Part shown: positions 1-8,083 of the stretch, one piece after another
Layout: every line of letters begins with the position of its first letter
Position numbering within the stretch: position 1 is the stretch's first letter
Assembly (NCBI GenBank): GCA_964561235.1
Contig: CAZLOV010000001.1
Coordinates: 1 to 64,000, forward strand
Reading direction: 5' to 3'
Origin: JBCBSP01 sp964561235
Lineage (GTDB): Bacteria; Pseudomonadota; Alphaproteobacteria; Caulobacterales; Maricaulaceae
DNA length: 64,000 bases
The notes under the pieces: model-generated
Database searches by the model: none
What the model was told of the DNA's origin: nothing
Seen by the model: only the letters and a program-made list of their open reading frames with translations
Made by a program: the position numbers and the translations under genes

Positions 1-441
1 CTCTGAGAATTGCGGGCTCGTGCTTGCAAGCGGCAGCAGGCGCTGGTCGCTGACCGTCGCGTCGAACACGAGATTCAGCCCGGTCCGGCCGTCGCTCAGG
101 ATGAGGGCGAAGCCGCCTTCGCACCCTTCCGCGGTGCGCGCGCCAAGCGACCAGACCGCCGGCATGGCGGGCAGGTCGTAATGGACCTCCTCGGCGAGCT
201 CGCCCGCCTGCGCATCGGCATGCGCTTCACCCGTCCTGTCCTCGCCGCCGCCGGAGAGCGCAAGCACAAGCGCGCCGGCGATGGCGAGCACGAGCGCGCC
301 CGCCCCGCCGCCCGCGGCGTAGACCACGATCGGCTTGAAGCCGAAAAGCCGCTTCTCGTTCGGCGCAGCGTCCGGGTCGAGCATCGATTCCAGCTCGTCG
401 ATCGCCTCCTCGCCGGCGCCTGCGTCGACCTCGTCCGCCAT
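1..441 (-). CDS. FliL-like single-pass membrane protein, 3' end outside window
   Basis: The reading frame starts at an ATG (441) 7 bases after the fliL stop and runs off the left edge, giving 147 residues. An acidic cytoplasmic N-terminus (residues 1-30) is followed by one membrane segment (about residues 36-62, Gly/Ala/Leu-rich) and a periplasmic part. The periplasmic part contains HYDLPAM, which resembles the YYDLP segment found in FliL proteins of alphaproteobacteria. Position and topology suggest a second, diverged FliL-type protein acting near the basal body. I do not recognise a named family with confidence, and the missing C-terminus limits the call. Confidence 0.6.
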   Translation of the reverse strand, partial: MADEVDAGAGEEAIDELESMLDPDAAPNEKRLFGFKPIVVYAAGGGAGALVLAIAGALVLALSGGGEDRTGEAHADAQAGELAEEVHYDLPAMPAVWSLGARTAEGCEGGFALILSDGRTGLNLVFDATVSDQRLLPLASTSPQFSE

Positions 442-448
442 CGCGCCC

Positions 449-1003
449 TCAGCTCGCCTGCATGTAGAGATCGGTGATCAGCACGCCCTCGATGCTCACC
501 GGGTCGAGCACGAGATTGGCCCGGCGCGCCAGCTCGCGCTCCAGCCGGTAATGGCCGTCGGACTGGCTGATGTCGCTTTCGTGCAGGCCGCGCATGAAGC
601 CGATGAACTGGTCGCGCAACCACGGCTTGCGGTCCTCGATATAGGTCCCGTAGGCCTCGTCGGCGTATTCCAGCTGGATGGTGAGCTGGACCTGCACGAT
701 GCGGCCGTTGGCGCCGGAGATTGAAACCACGATCGGGCTCATGCTCAGGACATGCCCCGGCCCGCGCTCCAGCGCGGACAGGACTTCGCCAAGTTGTTCG
801 CCCTCGGCGTACTCGCCGTCGGCCTGAGCCTGCCCGGCCTCTTCGCCGCCGGAAAAGAAAAAGACATAGGCCGCCCCGCCGCCGCCCAGCAGAAGAACCA
901 GCGGCGCGCCGATCATCAGGCCGAGCTTCATCAGCCCGCCCTTCTTCTTCTCCTCGCCGGAGGCGTCCTCGCCGTCTTCCGGCGCATCGTCTTCTTCCGC
1001 CAT
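449..1003 (-). CDS. fliL: Flagellar basal body-associated protein FliL
   Basis: FliL is a single-pass inner-membrane protein that surrounds the stator and supports motor torque. The 184-residue product has an acidic and lysine-rich N-terminus, a membrane segment at about residues 25-50 ending in YVFFF, and a periplasmic domain. That domain carries the usual FliL pattern: a hydrophobic strand (VSISGANGR), then WLRDQFIGFMRGL, and a C-terminal VLITDLYMQ that closely matches the family ending. The frame overlaps several antisense ORFs that have no family likeness. It is probably co-transcribed with the FliL-like gene downstream, and it diverges from flgF across a 251-bp spacer. Confidence 0.9.
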   Translation of the reverse strand: MAEEDDAPEDGEDASGEEKKKGGLMKLGLMIGAPLVLLLGGGGAAYVFFFSGGEEAGQAQADGEYAEGEQLGEVLSALERGPGHVLSMSPIVVSISGANGRIVQVQLTIQLEYADEAYGTYIEDRKPWLRDQFIGFMRGLHESDISQSDGHYRLERELARRANLVLDPVSIEGVLITDLYMQAS

Positions 1004-1200
1004 CGCGGATGCTCCCGTGCCCGGATGCCTTTCCGGAGTTCATGAATTTCATCAGTCATTAAGGAGCGCGGCGGTTAACGATCCGTTGGGAAACCGGGCC
1101 TGGGCGGCAATTTCTTCCCACCCGGCGCAGCGCGCCCGGCAAGGCGTTCGCCGAGCGCCCCGCAGCGACCTCAAGCCTCTGAAAAAATTGGCTTTAACCA

Positions 1201-1215
1201 TGGCACAGCGCTTGC
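1201..1215 (+). promoter_or_regulatory. Sigma-54 promoter of the flgF-flgG-flgA-flgH operon
   Basis: TGGCAC-N5-TTGC matches the -24/-12 consensus at every defined position, with GG-N10-GC spacing. It lies 39 bases before the flgF ATG. In Caulobacter, middle and late flagellar operons use sigma-54 with FlbD, so the assignment fits the gene set. The site is read directly; its use is inferred. Confidence 0.85.
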
Positions 1216-1254
1216 TGAGCCTTCCGTGCGAGCAAAACGCCGAAGAGGTCTCCC

Positions 1255-1998
1255 ATGGACAACATGCTGATGATCGGCCTGTCGCGGCAGATCGTTCTGC
1301 GCCGCGAGATGGACGTGACGGCGAACAATATCGCCAACGCGAACACCGCAGGCTTCAAGGCCGAACGCGTCCTGCTGGAGGAAGAGACCCGCACGCCTGC
1401 ACGCGCTGAGGACGGGCCGCGGCGGCTTTCCTATGTGGATGAATGGGGGCTTGGGCGGAACTTCGCTCAAGGCGCGCTGGACCCGACCGGCCGTCCGCTC
1501 GATTTCGCGCTCGAGGGCGAGGGCTTCTTCGCCGTGGAGACGGGCTCCGGCGAGACGCTCTACACCCGCGACGGGCGCTTCACGATCAACGCCGACAGCG
1601 AACTTGCCGCCAGCGACGGCGCGCGCGTGCTGAGCGACCAGGGCTTGCCCGTTCTCATCGACCGCGAAGGCGGGCCAATCAGCGTCGACGAAGACGGAAC
1701 CATCGTCCAGGGCGGCGTTCCCATCGGCCGGATCGGGGTGACGAGCTTTGAAACCCTCAGCCGTCTCGAGAAGACCGGCGACAACCGCTATCGCGCGCCG
1801 GACGATCTGCAACCCGAGCCGGTGCTTGCGCCGGTCGTGCGCCAGGGCGCGGTTGAAAACAGCAATGTCACGCCGATCAGCGAGATCGTGCGGATGATCA
1901 ATGTGAGCCGCGCCTACCAGTCCGTCTCGAAGCTCATCGAGGATGCCGACCGCCTCACCCGCGACGCCGTGGAACGCATCGGCCGGCCCAACGCGTAA
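1255..1998 (+). CDS. flgF: Flagellar basal-body rod protein FlgF
   Basis: FlgF forms the proximal rod of the flagellar basal body and is exported by the flagellar type III apparatus without a cleaved signal peptide. The 247-residue protein starts MDNMLMIGLSRQ and shows the rod/hook N-terminal motif with ANNIANANTAGFK (about residues 23-35). It ends with the paired C-terminal helix carrying the rod-family segment SNVTPISEIVRMINVSRAYQ. Length is normal for the family. It is the first gene of a four- or five-gene basal-body operon, 22 bp from flgG, behind a near-perfect sigma-54 promoter. Confidence 0.95.
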   Translation: MDNMLMIGLSRQIVLRREMDVTANNIANANTAGFKAERVLLEEETRTPARAEDGPRRLSYVDEWGLGRNFAQGALDPTGRPLDFALEGEGFFAVETGSGETLYTRDGRFTINADSELAASDGARVLSDQGLPVLIDREGGPISVDEDGTIVQGGVPIGRIGVTSFETLSRLEKTGDNRYRAPDDLQPEPVLAPVVRQGAVENSNVTPISEIVRMINVSRAYQSVSKLIEDADRLTRDAVERIGRPNA

Positions 1999-2020
1999 CG
2001 CCCTTACAAGGACCTAGATC

Positions 2021-2809
2021 ATGCGAGCCCTCGACACCGCCGCCACCGGCATGCAGGCCCAGCAGCTCAATGTGGAGGTCATCTCCCACAACATCGCCAA
2101 CATGAACACGGTGGGCTTCAAGCGTCAGCGCGCCGAATTCGAGGACCTGCTCTACGAGACGATCGACAGCGCCGGGGCGAACTCGTCGAACACGGGCACC
2201 ATCGTGCCGACCGGCGTGCAGATCGGCCTCGGCGTGAACGCCGGTTCCGTCTACCGCATCACCGATCAGGGCAGCCTCACCCAGACCGCCAACGAACTTG
2301 ACGTTGCCATTCAGGGCAATGGGTGGTTCCGGGTGCAGCTGCCCGACGGCAACGACGCCTACACGCGGGCCGGCAATTTCTCGCTCGACGGCCAGACGGG
2401 CCAGATCGTCACCGCACAGGGCTATGTGGTGCAGCCTGCGATCGCGATTCCCGAAGGCGCGCGCGCCATCGAGATCAACCAGGAAGGCCAGGTTCAGGTC
2501 TTCCTCGACGGGCAGGCGGAGCCGCAGGTCGTCGGGCAGTTCGAACTGGCCACCTTCGCCAATGAAGCCGGCCTCGAAGCCGTCGGCGACAACCTCCTGC
2601 TCGAGACGGCGGCTTCCGGCGCGCCCAATCTCGGCGTCGCCGGCCAGCCCGGCTTCGGCGAGATCAATCAGGGCTTCGTGGAGACCTCCAACGTCGATGC
2701 GGTGACTGAAATCACCGCCCTCATCCAGGCCCAGCGCGCCTACGAGATGAACGCGCGGGTGATCACGGCCGCCGACGAGATGATGGCCACCTCCTCCAAT
2801 CTCCGCTGA
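2021..2809 (+). CDS. flgG: Flagellar distal rod protein FlgG
   Basis: FlgG builds the distal rod that crosses the periplasm. The 262-residue product has the classic start MRALDTAATGMQAQQ, the conserved SHNIANMNTVGFKRQR near residues 26-41, and a C-terminus ending in AYEMNARVITAADEMM, all standard for FlgG. Length matches the family (about 260). It sits between flgF and flgA in the order known from Caulobacter and other alphaproteobacteria, with 10 bp to flgA. Confidence 0.97.
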   Translation: MRALDTAATGMQAQQLNVEVISHNIANMNTVGFKRQRAEFEDLLYETIDSAGANSSNTGTIVPTGVQIGLGVNAGSVYRITDQGSLTQTANELDVAIQGNGWFRVQLPDGNDAYTRAGNFSLDGQTGQIVTAQGYVVQPAIAIPEGARAIEINQEGQVQVFLDGQAEPQVVGQFELATFANEAGLEAVGDNLLLETAASGAPNLGVAGQPGFGEINQGFVETSNVDAVTEITALIQAQRAYEMNARVITAADEMMATSSNLR

Positions 2810-2819
2810 GGCCTGAACG

Positions 2820-3758
2820 ATGATCCGCGCCGCCTTTCTCTCCGCCGCAGTTCTTCTCGCCTCCGGCCCGGCGTTCGCGCAGGACAGCCGCACGGTGGTG
2901 CTCAAGGCGCATCCCTCAAGCGCAGACGCCGTCATCACGCTTGGCGACATCTTCGAGAACGCCGGCGAGGCGGCCGACGTCATGCTGGCGCGCGCGCCCG
3001 AGCCCGGACGCCGGCTCTCGCTTGATCCCGCGCTCGTGCGCCAGGTTGCGGCGCGTCACGGCCTCGCCTGGTCCAATGCGGGCGAGGTTGCGCGCGTGAG
3101 CGTCGAGCGCGAGGGCCGGCTTGTGCCCGCTGCGGAGATCGAGGCGCTCATCGCGCAGACCTTCTATGCGCGCGAAGGCGAGGTCTTCGAGGTCGCGCTC
3201 GCCGGGCGTGCTCCGGCGTTGTTCGCCCCGGTCGGCGCGCCGGAGCCGCTTGAGCTCGTCGATCTGCGCCGCGACGAGGCCACACGCATGTTCCGCGCCG
3301 AATTGCGCAGCTATGAGGGCGGGCCTGTCGCCATCGTCGGCGGTCGCGCGGAGGCGGTGATCGAAGCGCCCGTGCTTGTGCGCCCGGTGGCGCGCGGCGA
3401 GGTGGTGCGCGAGGCCGACATCACCTGGACGCGGCTCGCCGCCGGACGGCTTCCCGCCGATCTGGTCTCCTCCCAGGAAGCGCTGGTCGGCATGGAGGCG
3501 CGCCGGGCGCTGCGTCCGGGCGAAGCGCTGCGCGCCTTCGATCTCAAGGCGCCCGACATGGTCGCCCGCGGAGAGACCGTGCGCGTGGTTTACCGTTCCG
3601 GCCCGTTGACGCTGACCACGCGTGCGCGCGCGCTGGAAAGCGCGCCTGAAGGCGCCGTGGCCCGGTTCATGACGCTGCAATCCAACCGCACCATCGAGGC
3701 GGTCGTGACCGGACCGGGCCAGGCCCGTCTCGGCCCCGGCGCCGCTCGCGACGCCTGA
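2820..3758 (+). CDS. flgA: P-ring assembly chaperone FlgA
   Basis: FlgA is a periplasmic chaperone needed to assemble the FlgI P ring. The 312-residue protein opens with a Sec signal peptide (MIRAAFLSAAVLLASGPAFA, cleavage after AFA). Its C-terminal half is an SAF-like domain with LVRPVARGEVVREADITW, followed by a second segment where the family has its beta-clip fold (APDMVARGETVRVVY). It is longer than E. coli FlgA, as is common in this group. It stands between flgG and flgH in the operon. Confidence 0.92.
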   Translation: MIRAAFLSAAVLLASGPAFAQDSRTVVLKAHPSSADAVITLGDIFENAGEAADVMLARAPEPGRRLSLDPALVRQVAARHGLAWSNAGEVARVSVEREGRLVPAAEIEALIAQTFYAREGEVFEVALAGRAPALFAPVGAPEPLELVDLRRDEATRMFRAELRSYEGGPVAIVGGRAEAVIEAPVLVRPVARGEVVREADITWTRLAAGRLPADLVSSQEALVGMEARRALRPGEALRAFDLKAPDMVARGETVRVVYRSGPLTLTTRARALESAPEGAVARFMTLQSNRTIEAVVTGPGQARLGPGAARDA

Positions 3759-3775
3759 CAGGGAAGGCCGACCGC

Positions 3776-4561
3776 ATGTCCTACGCCAAACGCCTGATGA
3801 CCGCCGCCGCTGCGCTCACGCTGACCGCCTGCGCGGCGGGAGAACGGCTTTCCCAGGTCGGCCGCGCCCCGAACATGACGCCGATCGACAATTCCGCGGC
3901 CACGATGGGCGTGCCCTACTCCGCCGGACGCGCGGGCATCGAGCAGTCGCGAACACTCGCCGAACTCCAGGCCCTCGCCGCCGCCTCCAGCACCGCGCGT
4001 AACGCCAACTCGCTCTGGCGTTCGGGCTCGACGAGCTTTTTCGGAGATCCGCGCGCCAACCGGGTGGGCGACATCCTCACGGTCAATATCGACATCGCCG
4101 ACCGCGCGCAGGTGAACAATCAGACGGCGCGCTCGCGCACCAACCAGAACGACAGCAATCTGTCGGCCTTCTTCGGCGGCGAAGCGGCTCTCGACCAGTT
4201 CCTCAACGACGCGGTGGATCCCTCCAACCTCGCCAGCTTCGGCTCGACGAGCTCGCTTCAGGGCGCAGGCTCGGTCAACCGGTCCGAGACCATCGAGCTG
4301 ACGGCCGCAGCCATCGTCGTGGAGGTGCTGTGGAACGGGAACATGGTCGTGCACGGCCGCCAGGAAGTGCGGATCAACAACGAGATTCGCGAGCTGCTCA
4401 TTTCCGGAATCGTGCGTCCGGAGGACATAGCGCCGGACAACACCATCGAGCACACCAAAATCGCAGAGGCGCGCATTTCCTACGGCGGCCGCGGGCATAT
4501 CTCCGACATGCAGCGCCCACCGATCGGGCAGGAAATCTACGACATTCTCTGGCCGTTCTGA
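3776..4561 (+). CDS. flgH: Flagellar L-ring lipoprotein FlgH
   Basis: FlgH forms the outer-membrane L ring. The 261-residue precursor has a lipoprotein signal with lipobox LTAC (Cys19). The mature part holds FlgH hallmarks: FFGDPRANRVGDILTVNI near residues 83-100, a Gly/Ser-rich loop, and a C-terminal segment with RINNEIRELLISGIVRPEDI, then GRGHISDMQRP. Length is slightly above the 230-240 usual. Its TGA overlaps the next ATG by one base (TGATG), so the following small gene is probably translated by coupling. Confidence 0.95.
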   Translation: MSYAKRLMTAAAALTLTACAAGERLSQVGRAPNMTPIDNSAATMGVPYSAGRAGIEQSRTLAELQALAAASSTARNANSLWRSGSTSFFGDPRANRVGDILTVNIDIADRAQVNNQTARSRTNQNDSNLSAFFGGEAALDQFLNDAVDPSNLASFGSTSSLQGAGSVNRSETIELTAAAIVVEVLWNGNMVVHGRQEVRINNEIRELLISGIVRPEDIAPDNTIEHTKIAEARISYGGRGHISDMQRPPIGQEIYDILWPF

Positions 4562-4950
4562 TGGACCAAGCATCACCGAGCGATCTGCGCTTCGTTCTTG
4601 GCGAAATCCCGGAGCTCAACGTGCGCACGGTCAAGCTGATCGGACGCGTGCCGTACGATCCCGAGAACACCAACGCGTGGAAGCTCGGCGAACGCCTCCG
4701 CCGCGAGGCGCGCTCGGGCGTCATCATGGATTATTCAGAGTGCGTGCTGGATCACACGCTCTCGGAATACGCAAAGGCCGCAAGCGTGCTCGCGCAGTCG
4801 TTCCCGCCGGGGGTGCGCATCGCCTACATCTTCGCGCAACCGAATTTCGTCCACGCCGCCTTCCTGACGAAGCAGCTCGCCCGCGCCGGTTTCCCCGCCG
4901 GCGCCTTCCCAACACGCGAAGCGGCGATCAGGTTCCTGAGCGGCGAGTAG
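4561..4950 (+). CDS. Small SpoIIAA/STAS-like protein coupled to flgH
   Basis: This 129-residue soluble protein is translationally coupled to flgH by a 1-base overlap and ends 15 bp from the convergent dksA. It has alternating hydrophobic strands and helices (VRTVKLIGRVPY, SGVIMDYSECVLDHTLSEYAK, VRIAYIFAQP, FLTKQLARAGFPAGAFPTREAAIRFL), the layout of SpoIIAA-like/STAS folds. There is no clear phosphorylatable serine motif. No named flagellar gene is recognised here. Position suggests a role alongside the L ring or a regulatory role, but that is inference. Confidence 0.7.
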   Translation: MDQASPSDLRFVLGEIPELNVRTVKLIGRVPYDPENTNAWKLGERLRREARSGVIMDYSECVLDHTLSEYAKAASVLAQSFPPGVRIAYIFAQPNFVHAAFLTKQLARAGFPAGAFPTREAAIRFLSGE

Positions 4951-4965
4951 ACTCGCCGGCGGCGA

Positions 4966-5397
4966 TCAGTCGTCGCGATGAACCCGCTCGGAACGCTCAT
5001 GGCGCTCCTGCGCCTCGATCGAGAGCGTCGCCACCGGGCGGGCGTCAAGACGCGCGAGGCTGATCGGCTCGCCGGTCTCCTCGCAATACCCGTAGGTGTC
5101 CTCGTCGATCCGGCGCAGCGCGGCGTCGATCTTGGAGATCAGCTTGCGCTGGCGGTCCCGGGCGCGAAGCTCCAGCGAGCGATCCGTCTCGGTTGAGGCG
5201 CGGTCGGCGAGATCGGGCAACGTGCCGAGATCTTCCTGCAGGCTGGAGATCGTGCTCTTGCTCTCGCGGATAATCTCGTCTTTCCAGGCCAGGAGCTTCC
5301 GGCGGAAGTACTCCTTCTGGCGCTGGTTCATGAAGTCCTCGTCCTCGCTCGGACGATAGCCTTCGGGAAGTTCGATAAGCGAATCTTTCGCGCTCAT
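4966..5397 (-). CDS. dksA: DksA-family RNA polymerase-binding transcription factor
   Basis: DksA binds the secondary channel of RNA polymerase and acts with ppGpp on promoter choice. The 143-residue protein has the N-terminal FMNQRQKEYFRRKLLAWK helix, a coiled coil with the acidic tip region (LPDLADRASTETDRS), and the C-terminal globular part with YGYCEETGEPI. Only one cysteine of the four zinc ligands remains; the others are Thr, Ser and Ala, the zinc-free form typical of alphaproteobacteria. The start at 5397 is chosen because homology begins there (MSAKDSL); the open frame upstream looks non-coding. It sits between flgH and fliX, as in Caulobacter. Confidence 0.93.
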   Translation of the reverse strand: MSAKDSLIELPEGYRPSEDEDFMNQRQKEYFRRKLLAWKDEIIRESKSTISSLQEDLGTLPDLADRASTETDRSLELRARDRQRKLISKIDAALRRIDEDTYGYCEETGEPISLARLDARPVATLSIEAQERHERSERVHRDD

Positions 5398-5527
5398 ATC
5401 GACAGCTCCGCAAGCGCCCCCCTTAAGAGCGCGCCGGGAATAAGCGAGGCGGGCGGGCAAGTCAATTCGCCAGCGCGCGCGGCCGCTGCGCCGCAAGCGA
5501 TCGTGAAACGCGCGTGAAATCAGGCGA

Positions 5528-5950
5528 TCAGGCGCGATACTTCGCAAGTTCGACCGCGGCGCGGGTCTCGATGTCGTCCAGCGCGCGCTCCAGACGCGGA
5601 TCGCCTGTGGACAACCGGTCGGACTGCAGCAGCGACATCAGCGCGTTGAGCTTCGCCGGCGGCAAGCCGCCCTCCAGAAGCGCAATCTTGAGATCATCGA
5701 GCACGTCGAGCAGGGAGAACGCGCGGCGGCTGGCCTGCTCGCGCGCGGCGTCGAGATCCCCAACTTCCTGCAACGCCAGAAGCGCGTCGACGGAGCTGAC
5801 CGCGCTCGCCTCGCCCGCCGCGCCCGCCCCGGAAACGCCGCTGCGGGCGGCCGGCGCGTCAGGCGAAAACGCGTCGCCGGCGGGCGCGGCGGCATCCTTG
5901 CGGCGGGCGCCGGAAGCGGAACCGAGAGAGCCGGATCTGTTGACTTTCAT
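5528..5950 (-). CDS. fliX: Flagellar assembly regulator FliX
   Basis: FliX couples early basal-body assembly to activity of the sigma-54 activator FlbD in Caulobacter. The 140-residue product has a low-complexity Ala/Gly-rich N-terminal half. Its conserved C-terminal domain contains SVDALLALQEVGD, then a run of helices (SLLDVLDDLKIALLEGGLP, LNALMSLLQSDR), and ends with DIETRAAVELAKYRA, as expected for FliX. It is divergent from flgI, with which it shares a 238-bp control region holding a CtrA box, also as in Caulobacter. Confidence 0.9.
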   Translation of the reverse strand: MKVNRSGSLGSASGARRKDAAAPAGDAFSPDAPAARSGVSGAGAAGEASAVSSVDALLALQEVGDLDAAREQASRRAFSLLDVLDDLKIALLEGGLPPAKLNALMSLLQSDRLSTGDPRLERALDDIETRAAVELAKYRA

Positions 5951-6002
5951 GGCGTCGGGACACCCTGAGACAGCATTCGCGCCAGTGTTGCCTTAAGCTC
6001 TG

Positions 6003-6017
6003 TTAACGCCGCGTTAA
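6003..6017. promoter_or_regulatory. CtrA binding box between fliX and flgI
   Basis: TTAA at 6003-6006 and TTAA at 6014-6017 are separated by exactly 7 bases (TTAA-N7-TTAA), the full CtrA consensus. A third TTAA at 5993-5996 lies 6 bases upstream. CtrA is the cell-cycle regulator of early flagellar genes in Caulobacter, where fliX is under its control. It lies 53 bases from the fliX start, a plausible promoter position. Confidence 0.75.
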
Positions 6018-6128
6018 GGCTCGGCCGGACCCGGCAAGACTTGCCCGCCAACCCGCCGCCCGGCGAATTCTGCCGCTCGAGCCGCGAGCCGCATGTCATT
6101 GGAATCAAATCTTTAGCCGTGACGCGGC

Positions 6129-6143
6129 TGGCACGGGCTTCGC
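6129..6143 (+). promoter_or_regulatory. Sigma-54 promoter of the flgI operon
   Basis: TGGCACG followed by TCGC gives GG-N10-GC spacing; only one position of the -12 element differs from TTGC. It lies 45 bases before the flgI ATG. A sigma-54 promoter here agrees with the class III status of flgI in Caulobacter. Confidence 0.75.
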
Positions 6144-6188
6144 AACGCCCTGCGGGAACCACTGTCTGTTCGCCGACGCAGAAGCCGG

Positions 6189-7304
6189 ATGCGATCCATG
6201 CGCCTCTTCCCGCTGATTCCCGCCCTCGCCATTGCGCTCCTGCTTGCTGCGGACGCCTTTGCGAACCCGCGCATCAAGGACATCGCCGATATCGAGGGCG
6301 TGCGCGACAACCAGCTTGTCGGCTACGGCCTTGTGGTCGGTCTCGACGACACGGGCGACACGCTGCGCAACACGGCCTTCACCCAGCAGTCGCTGGCCTC
6401 GATGCTGGAGCGCTTCAATGTGAACGTGCGCGATGCGGATCTGCGCACCGGCAGCGTCGCGGCCGTCATGGTGACCGCCGATCTGCCGCCCTTCTCCATG
6501 CAGGGCTCGCGCATCGACGTGACGGTCTCCGCCGTCGGCGACGCGGAAAGCCTCCAGGGCGGCGTGCTGGTCGCAACCCCGCTGATGGGCGCGGACGGCG
6601 AAGTCTATGCTGTGGCGCAGGGCTCGCTTGCCGTGGGCGGGTTTCAGGCATCCGGCGACGCCGCCAGCGTGACGCGGGGCGTGCCCACCACGGGCCGCAT
6701 CGCCAACGGGGCGGTGATCGAACGCGAACTGCGCTACGACCTAGCCAGCCGCGAAGCCGTGCGGCTGTCGCTGCGCAATCCCGACTTCACGACCGCGCGG
6801 CGGATGGCGCAAGCGATCAACGCCTATCTTGGCGCGCCCGCGGCGCAGGCGACCGATCCCGCCACGGTCTCGCTTGCGCGTCCGTCCGCCTTCGACGGCG
6901 ACATGGTCGCCCTCGTCGCCGAGGTCGAGCAGCTGCGCATCGCCGCCGACATGCGCGCACGTGTCGTCATCGACGAAGCCACCGGCACGATCGTGATGGG
7001 CGCGGATGTCCGCGTCTCCACCGTCGCCATCGCGCAAGGGGCGTTGACGATCTCCATCGCGGAGACGCCCCAGGTGAGCCAGCCGCTTCCCTTCGCCGAA
7101 GGCGGCGAGGCGGTCGTGGTGCCGCGCACCGATGTCACCGTCGAGGAGGAAAACCGCCAGCTCGGCGTGCTCCAGAAGACGGTTTCGCTGCAGGAGCTGG
7201 TCGACGGCCTCAACGCGCTCGGCGCAAGCCCGCGCGATCTCATCACGATCCTGCAGACCATCAAGGCGGCCGGCGCGCTGCAGGCCGAGATCGAGGTGCT
7301 GTGA
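6189..7304 (+). CDS. flgI: Flagellar P-ring protein FlgI
   Basis: FlgI polymerises into the periplasmic P ring around the rod. The 371-residue precursor begins with a Sec signal peptide (MRSMRLFPLIPALAIALLLA, cleaved near AFA-NPR). It continues with the highly conserved RIKDIADIEGVRDNQLVGYGLVVGL segment and DTGDTLRNTAFTQQSL, both diagnostic. Length is normal. A second ATG lies three codons in. The stop overlaps the start of the next gene (ATGA-type coupling at 7302-7306). Confidence 0.97.
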   Translation: MRSMRLFPLIPALAIALLLAADAFANPRIKDIADIEGVRDNQLVGYGLVVGLDDTGDTLRNTAFTQQSLASMLERFNVNVRDADLRTGSVAAVMVTADLPPFSMQGSRIDVTVSAVGDAESLQGGVLVATPLMGADGEVYAVAQGSLAVGGFQASGDAASVTRGVPTTGRIANGAVIERELRYDLASREAVRLSLRNPDFTTARRMAQAINAYLGAPAAQATDPATVSLARPSAFDGDMVALVAEVEQLRIAADMRARVVIDEATGTIVMGADVRVSTVAIAQGALTISIAETPQVSQPLPFAEGGEAVVVPRTDVTVEEENRQLGVLQKTVSLQELVDGLNALGASPRDLITILQTIKAAGALQAEIEVL

Positions 7305-7639
7305 TGGACGGACTGCTCGACGCCCAGATGCAGGCCGCCCTGCTGCAGTCGCGCCCGGACGGGGCGGCTGGCGCACGCAGTGCGGGCGGCGATCCCGCCC
7401 GCGCGCATGCCGCGGCGGAAGAACTGGAGGCGGTGTTTCTCGCCCAGCTCCTTCAGGCGATGATCCCCGAGCCTGACAAGGAAAGCGGCTTTACCGGCGG
7501 TCCTGGCGAAAGCGCGTTCCGCGGCATGTTGCACGAGGAATACGCAAAGGTGATGGCCAAGGCCGGCGGCGTCGGCCTCGCCGATGACCTGACCCGCGAG
7601 ATCCTCCGTTATCAGGAAGCTTCGGAGAGCCCGGAATGA
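7304..7639 (+). CDS. cheL: Rod-binding protein, FlgJ N-domain type (CheL-like)
   Basis: This 111-residue protein corresponds to the N-terminal rod-binding domain of FlgJ without the peptidoglycan hydrolase domain, the form usual in alphaproteobacteria and called CheL in Caulobacter. It shows AAEELEAVFLAQLLQAMIPE (the rod-binding helix, about residues 37-56) and a GGPGESAFRGMLHEEYAKVMAK segment that is the family signature. It probably caps rod assembly in the periplasm. The start ATG at 7304 overlaps the flgI stop. A longer open frame upstream on the same frame runs through flgI and is a shadow. Confidence 0.88.
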   Translation: MDGLLDAQMQAALLQSRPDGAAGARSAGGDPARAHAAAEELEAVFLAQLLQAMIPEPDKESGFTGGPGESAFRGMLHEEYAKVMAKAGGVGLADDLTREILRYQEASESPE

Positions 7640-8076
7640 CTGAACTCGCCGCCAGCTCGCCCGCAGACCGCGTCAACCAGCTGATCCGTCTCACCACGCG
7701 CCTGACCGCGCTCCTGGATGAGGAGACGGCGTATTTCGAGGCCCACCAGCCGCGCAAGGCCCTGCCTCTGCAGGACGAAAAGTCCAAGCTCACCGCGATC
7801 TACCGACGCGAAAGCCAGCTTGCCGCAAAGGACCGCACGCGTCTGGATGCGGCGCCCGAACCCGACCGCGCGGCGCTGCGCGAGGCGACGAAAGCCTTCG
7901 AGGCGGCGCTTACCCGCAACGGAGCGGCGGTCGAGGCGCTCATGCGGCTGTCGGAAGGCCTCGTGAAGGCGATTGCGGATGAAGCCCTGCGCCAGCGGAC
8001 GGCGAATGCGGGCTATGGCCCGGGGGCTGCGCGCACCGCCTCGCTTGGGTCGCTGACGCTCGACAATCTCGCCTGA
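7636..8076 (+). CDS. FlgN-like flagellar export chaperone (FlbY-like)
   Basis: The 146-residue, almost wholly helical cytoplasmic protein overlaps the rod-binding gene by 4 bases. It has the FlgN-type start with NQLIRLTTRLTALLDEETAYFE, a KALPLQDEKSKLTAIYRRE heptad region, and a short disordered C-terminus. In Caulobacter the gene at this place, after flgI and cheL, is flbY, a FlgN-family member. FlgN proteins escort the hook-associated proteins FlgK and FlgL to the export gate. The family call rests on layout and helical pattern, so it is moderate. Confidence 0.7.
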   Translation: MTELAASSPADRVNQLIRLTTRLTALLDEETAYFEAHQPRKALPLQDEKSKLTAIYRRESQLAAKDRTRLDAAPEPDRAALREATKAFEAALTRNGAAVEALMRLSEGLVKAIADEALRQRTANAGYGPGAARTASLGSLTLDNLA

Positions 8077-8083
8077 GCACTCG

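Noticed and set aside
1139..1153. GG-N10-GC on the minus strand as a sigma-54 promoter of fliL
   Set aside because: The -24 block matches only GGC; fliL is usually an early gene, and the site is 136 bases away. TTAA elements at 1059 and 1075 are 12 bases apart, so they do not make a CtrA box either.
6041..7639. A 532-codon open frame across flgI
   Set aside because: Only its last 111 codons (from 7304) have family content; the first part is an out-of-frame, Arg/His-rich shadow of flgI.
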